From an uncultured Altererythrobacter sp. (lineage in GTDB: Bacteria; Pseudomonadota; Alphaproteobacteria; Sphingomonadales; Sphingomonadaceae), in contig CALLIO010000253.1 of assembly GCA_938009055.1 (NCBI GenBank), positions 1 through 15,426 of the forward strand: a stretch of DNA of 15,426 nucleotides, in the 5' to 3' direction. Made by a program: the position numbers and the translations under genes. The notes under the pieces were generated by a model. The model was not told the DNA's origin and did no database searches. It worked only from the letters and a program-made list of their open reading frames with translations. This document shows, piece after piece, positions 14,898 to 15,426 of the stretch (position 1 is the first letter of the stretch; each line of letters begins with the position of its first letter).

Positions 14898-15426
14898 ATG
14901 GCGCGCTCGCTTGCTGATAGCTTCAAGCGGCTGATCCGCGAAACCGGCCCGATTACGCTGGCGCAATTTATGGGCGAGGCGAATGCGCATTACTACGATG
15001 CGCGCGACCCTCTCGAGCATGCGGGCGGGGGTGGTGGTGATTTCATCACGGCGCCCGAAGTCAGCCAGATGTTCGGTGAGCTGATCGGACTGTGGTGCGC
15101 GGATATGTGGGTGCGTGCAGGGCGCCCGCAACCTGTCCATTATGTCGAGCTGGGGCCGGGGCGCGGAACATTGGCGAGCGACGCCTTGCGCGCGATGAAA
15201 GCGCATGGATTGGAGCCGCAAATCCATCTGGTCGAAGCGTCAAAAACCTTGCGCGCGGTTCAAGCCCAAGCCTTGCCGCATGCCGTCCATCACGAAAGCA
15301 CTGACAGCCTGCCAGAAGACGGCGCGTTGCTGGTCGTTGCCAATGAATTCTTCGATGCGCTGGCGATCCACCAATTGGTGAAGACGGCGAACGGCTGGCG
15401 CGAGCGGATGATCGGATTGGACGGCG
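14898..15426 (+). CDS. SAM-dependent methyltransferase, MidA/NDUFAF7 family (N-terminal part)
   Basis: The frame is open from the ATG at 14898 to the window edge, giving 176 residues of a protein that usually exceeds 340. It reads MARSLADSFKRLIRETG at the start. The family block GDFITAPEVSQMFGELIG lies at 47-64, the SAM-binding VELGPGRGTL at about 83-92, and NEFFDALAIHQ at about 149-159. The mitochondrial member NDUFAF7 dimethylates an arginine in the NDUFS2 subunit of respiratory complex I; the bacterial substrate is less certain. The start lies 5 bases after the lgt stop. A GTG two codons' width nearer (14895) is an alternative, and the ATG at 14893 is immediately followed by a stop in its frame. 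No good ribosome site is seen, so translation may depend on coupling to lgt. Confidence 0.91.
   Translation, partial: MARSLADSFKRLIRETGPITLAQFMGEANAHYYDARDPLEHAGGGGGDFITAPEVSQMFGELIGLWCADMWVRAGRPQPVHYVELGPGRGTLASDALRAMKAHGLEPQIHLVEASKTLRAVQAQALPHAVHHESTDSLPEDGALLVVANEFFDALAIHQLVKTANGWRERMIGLDG

Noticed and set aside
1..15426. Mobile elements, CRISPR arrays, tRNA genes, defence or toxin-antitoxin modules
   Set aside because: No transposase or integrase signature, no regular repeat-spacer array, no cloverleaf-like segment and no defence-type protein was found; gene content and codon use look like uniform core chromosome.

Overview
The window looks like core chromosome of an alphaproteobacterium, most likely order Sphingomonadales (an Erythrobacter or Altererythrobacter-type genome). 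The evidence is the protein sequence style, moderately high G+C, a large TonB-dependent receptor, the lgt/MidA-family gene pair, and the glnD and ftsK variants. This is a judgement from pattern, not from a database search. No tRNA, rRNA, CRISPR, insertion sequence, phage gene or integration site was seen.

Layout. (1) Bases 1-796, plus strand: the C-terminal end of oligopeptidase B, then a small hotdog-fold acyl-CoA thioesterase. (2) Bases 808-5659, minus strand: a ThiE/TenI-like protein, the DNA translocase FtsK and a 7TM membrane GGDEF diguanylate cyclase, transcribed in that order. (3) Bases 5683-6821, plus strand: the PLP-binding protein YggS and an unrecognised 155-residue protein, closed by a hairpin terminator at 6826-6855 that also serves the convergent minus-strand operon. 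(4) Bases 6878-13851, minus strand: an acyl-CoA ligase-like adenylating enzyme, glnD 13 bases behind it, then a 175-base structured spacer and a TonB-dependent receptor. (5) Bases 14020-15426, plus strand: lgt (prolipoprotein diacylglyceryl transferase) and the start of a MidA/NDUFAF7-family methyltransferase that runs off the window.

Functionally the genes are mixed housekeeping: cell division and chromosome segregation (FtsK), nitrogen signalling (GlnD), lipoprotein maturation (Lgt), PLP homeostasis (YggS), c-di-GMP signalling, acyl-CoA metabolism and outer-membrane uptake. They do not form one pathway. I found no convincing undescribed multi-gene system. The best leads are a strong stem abutting the ribosome-binding site of the receptor gene, a second two-tier inverted repeat behind glnD, a near-perfect hairpin in the lgt leader, a ThiE-like protein that seems to lack the substrate motifs, a cyclase without its inhibitory site, and the conserved-looking unknown protein after yggS.
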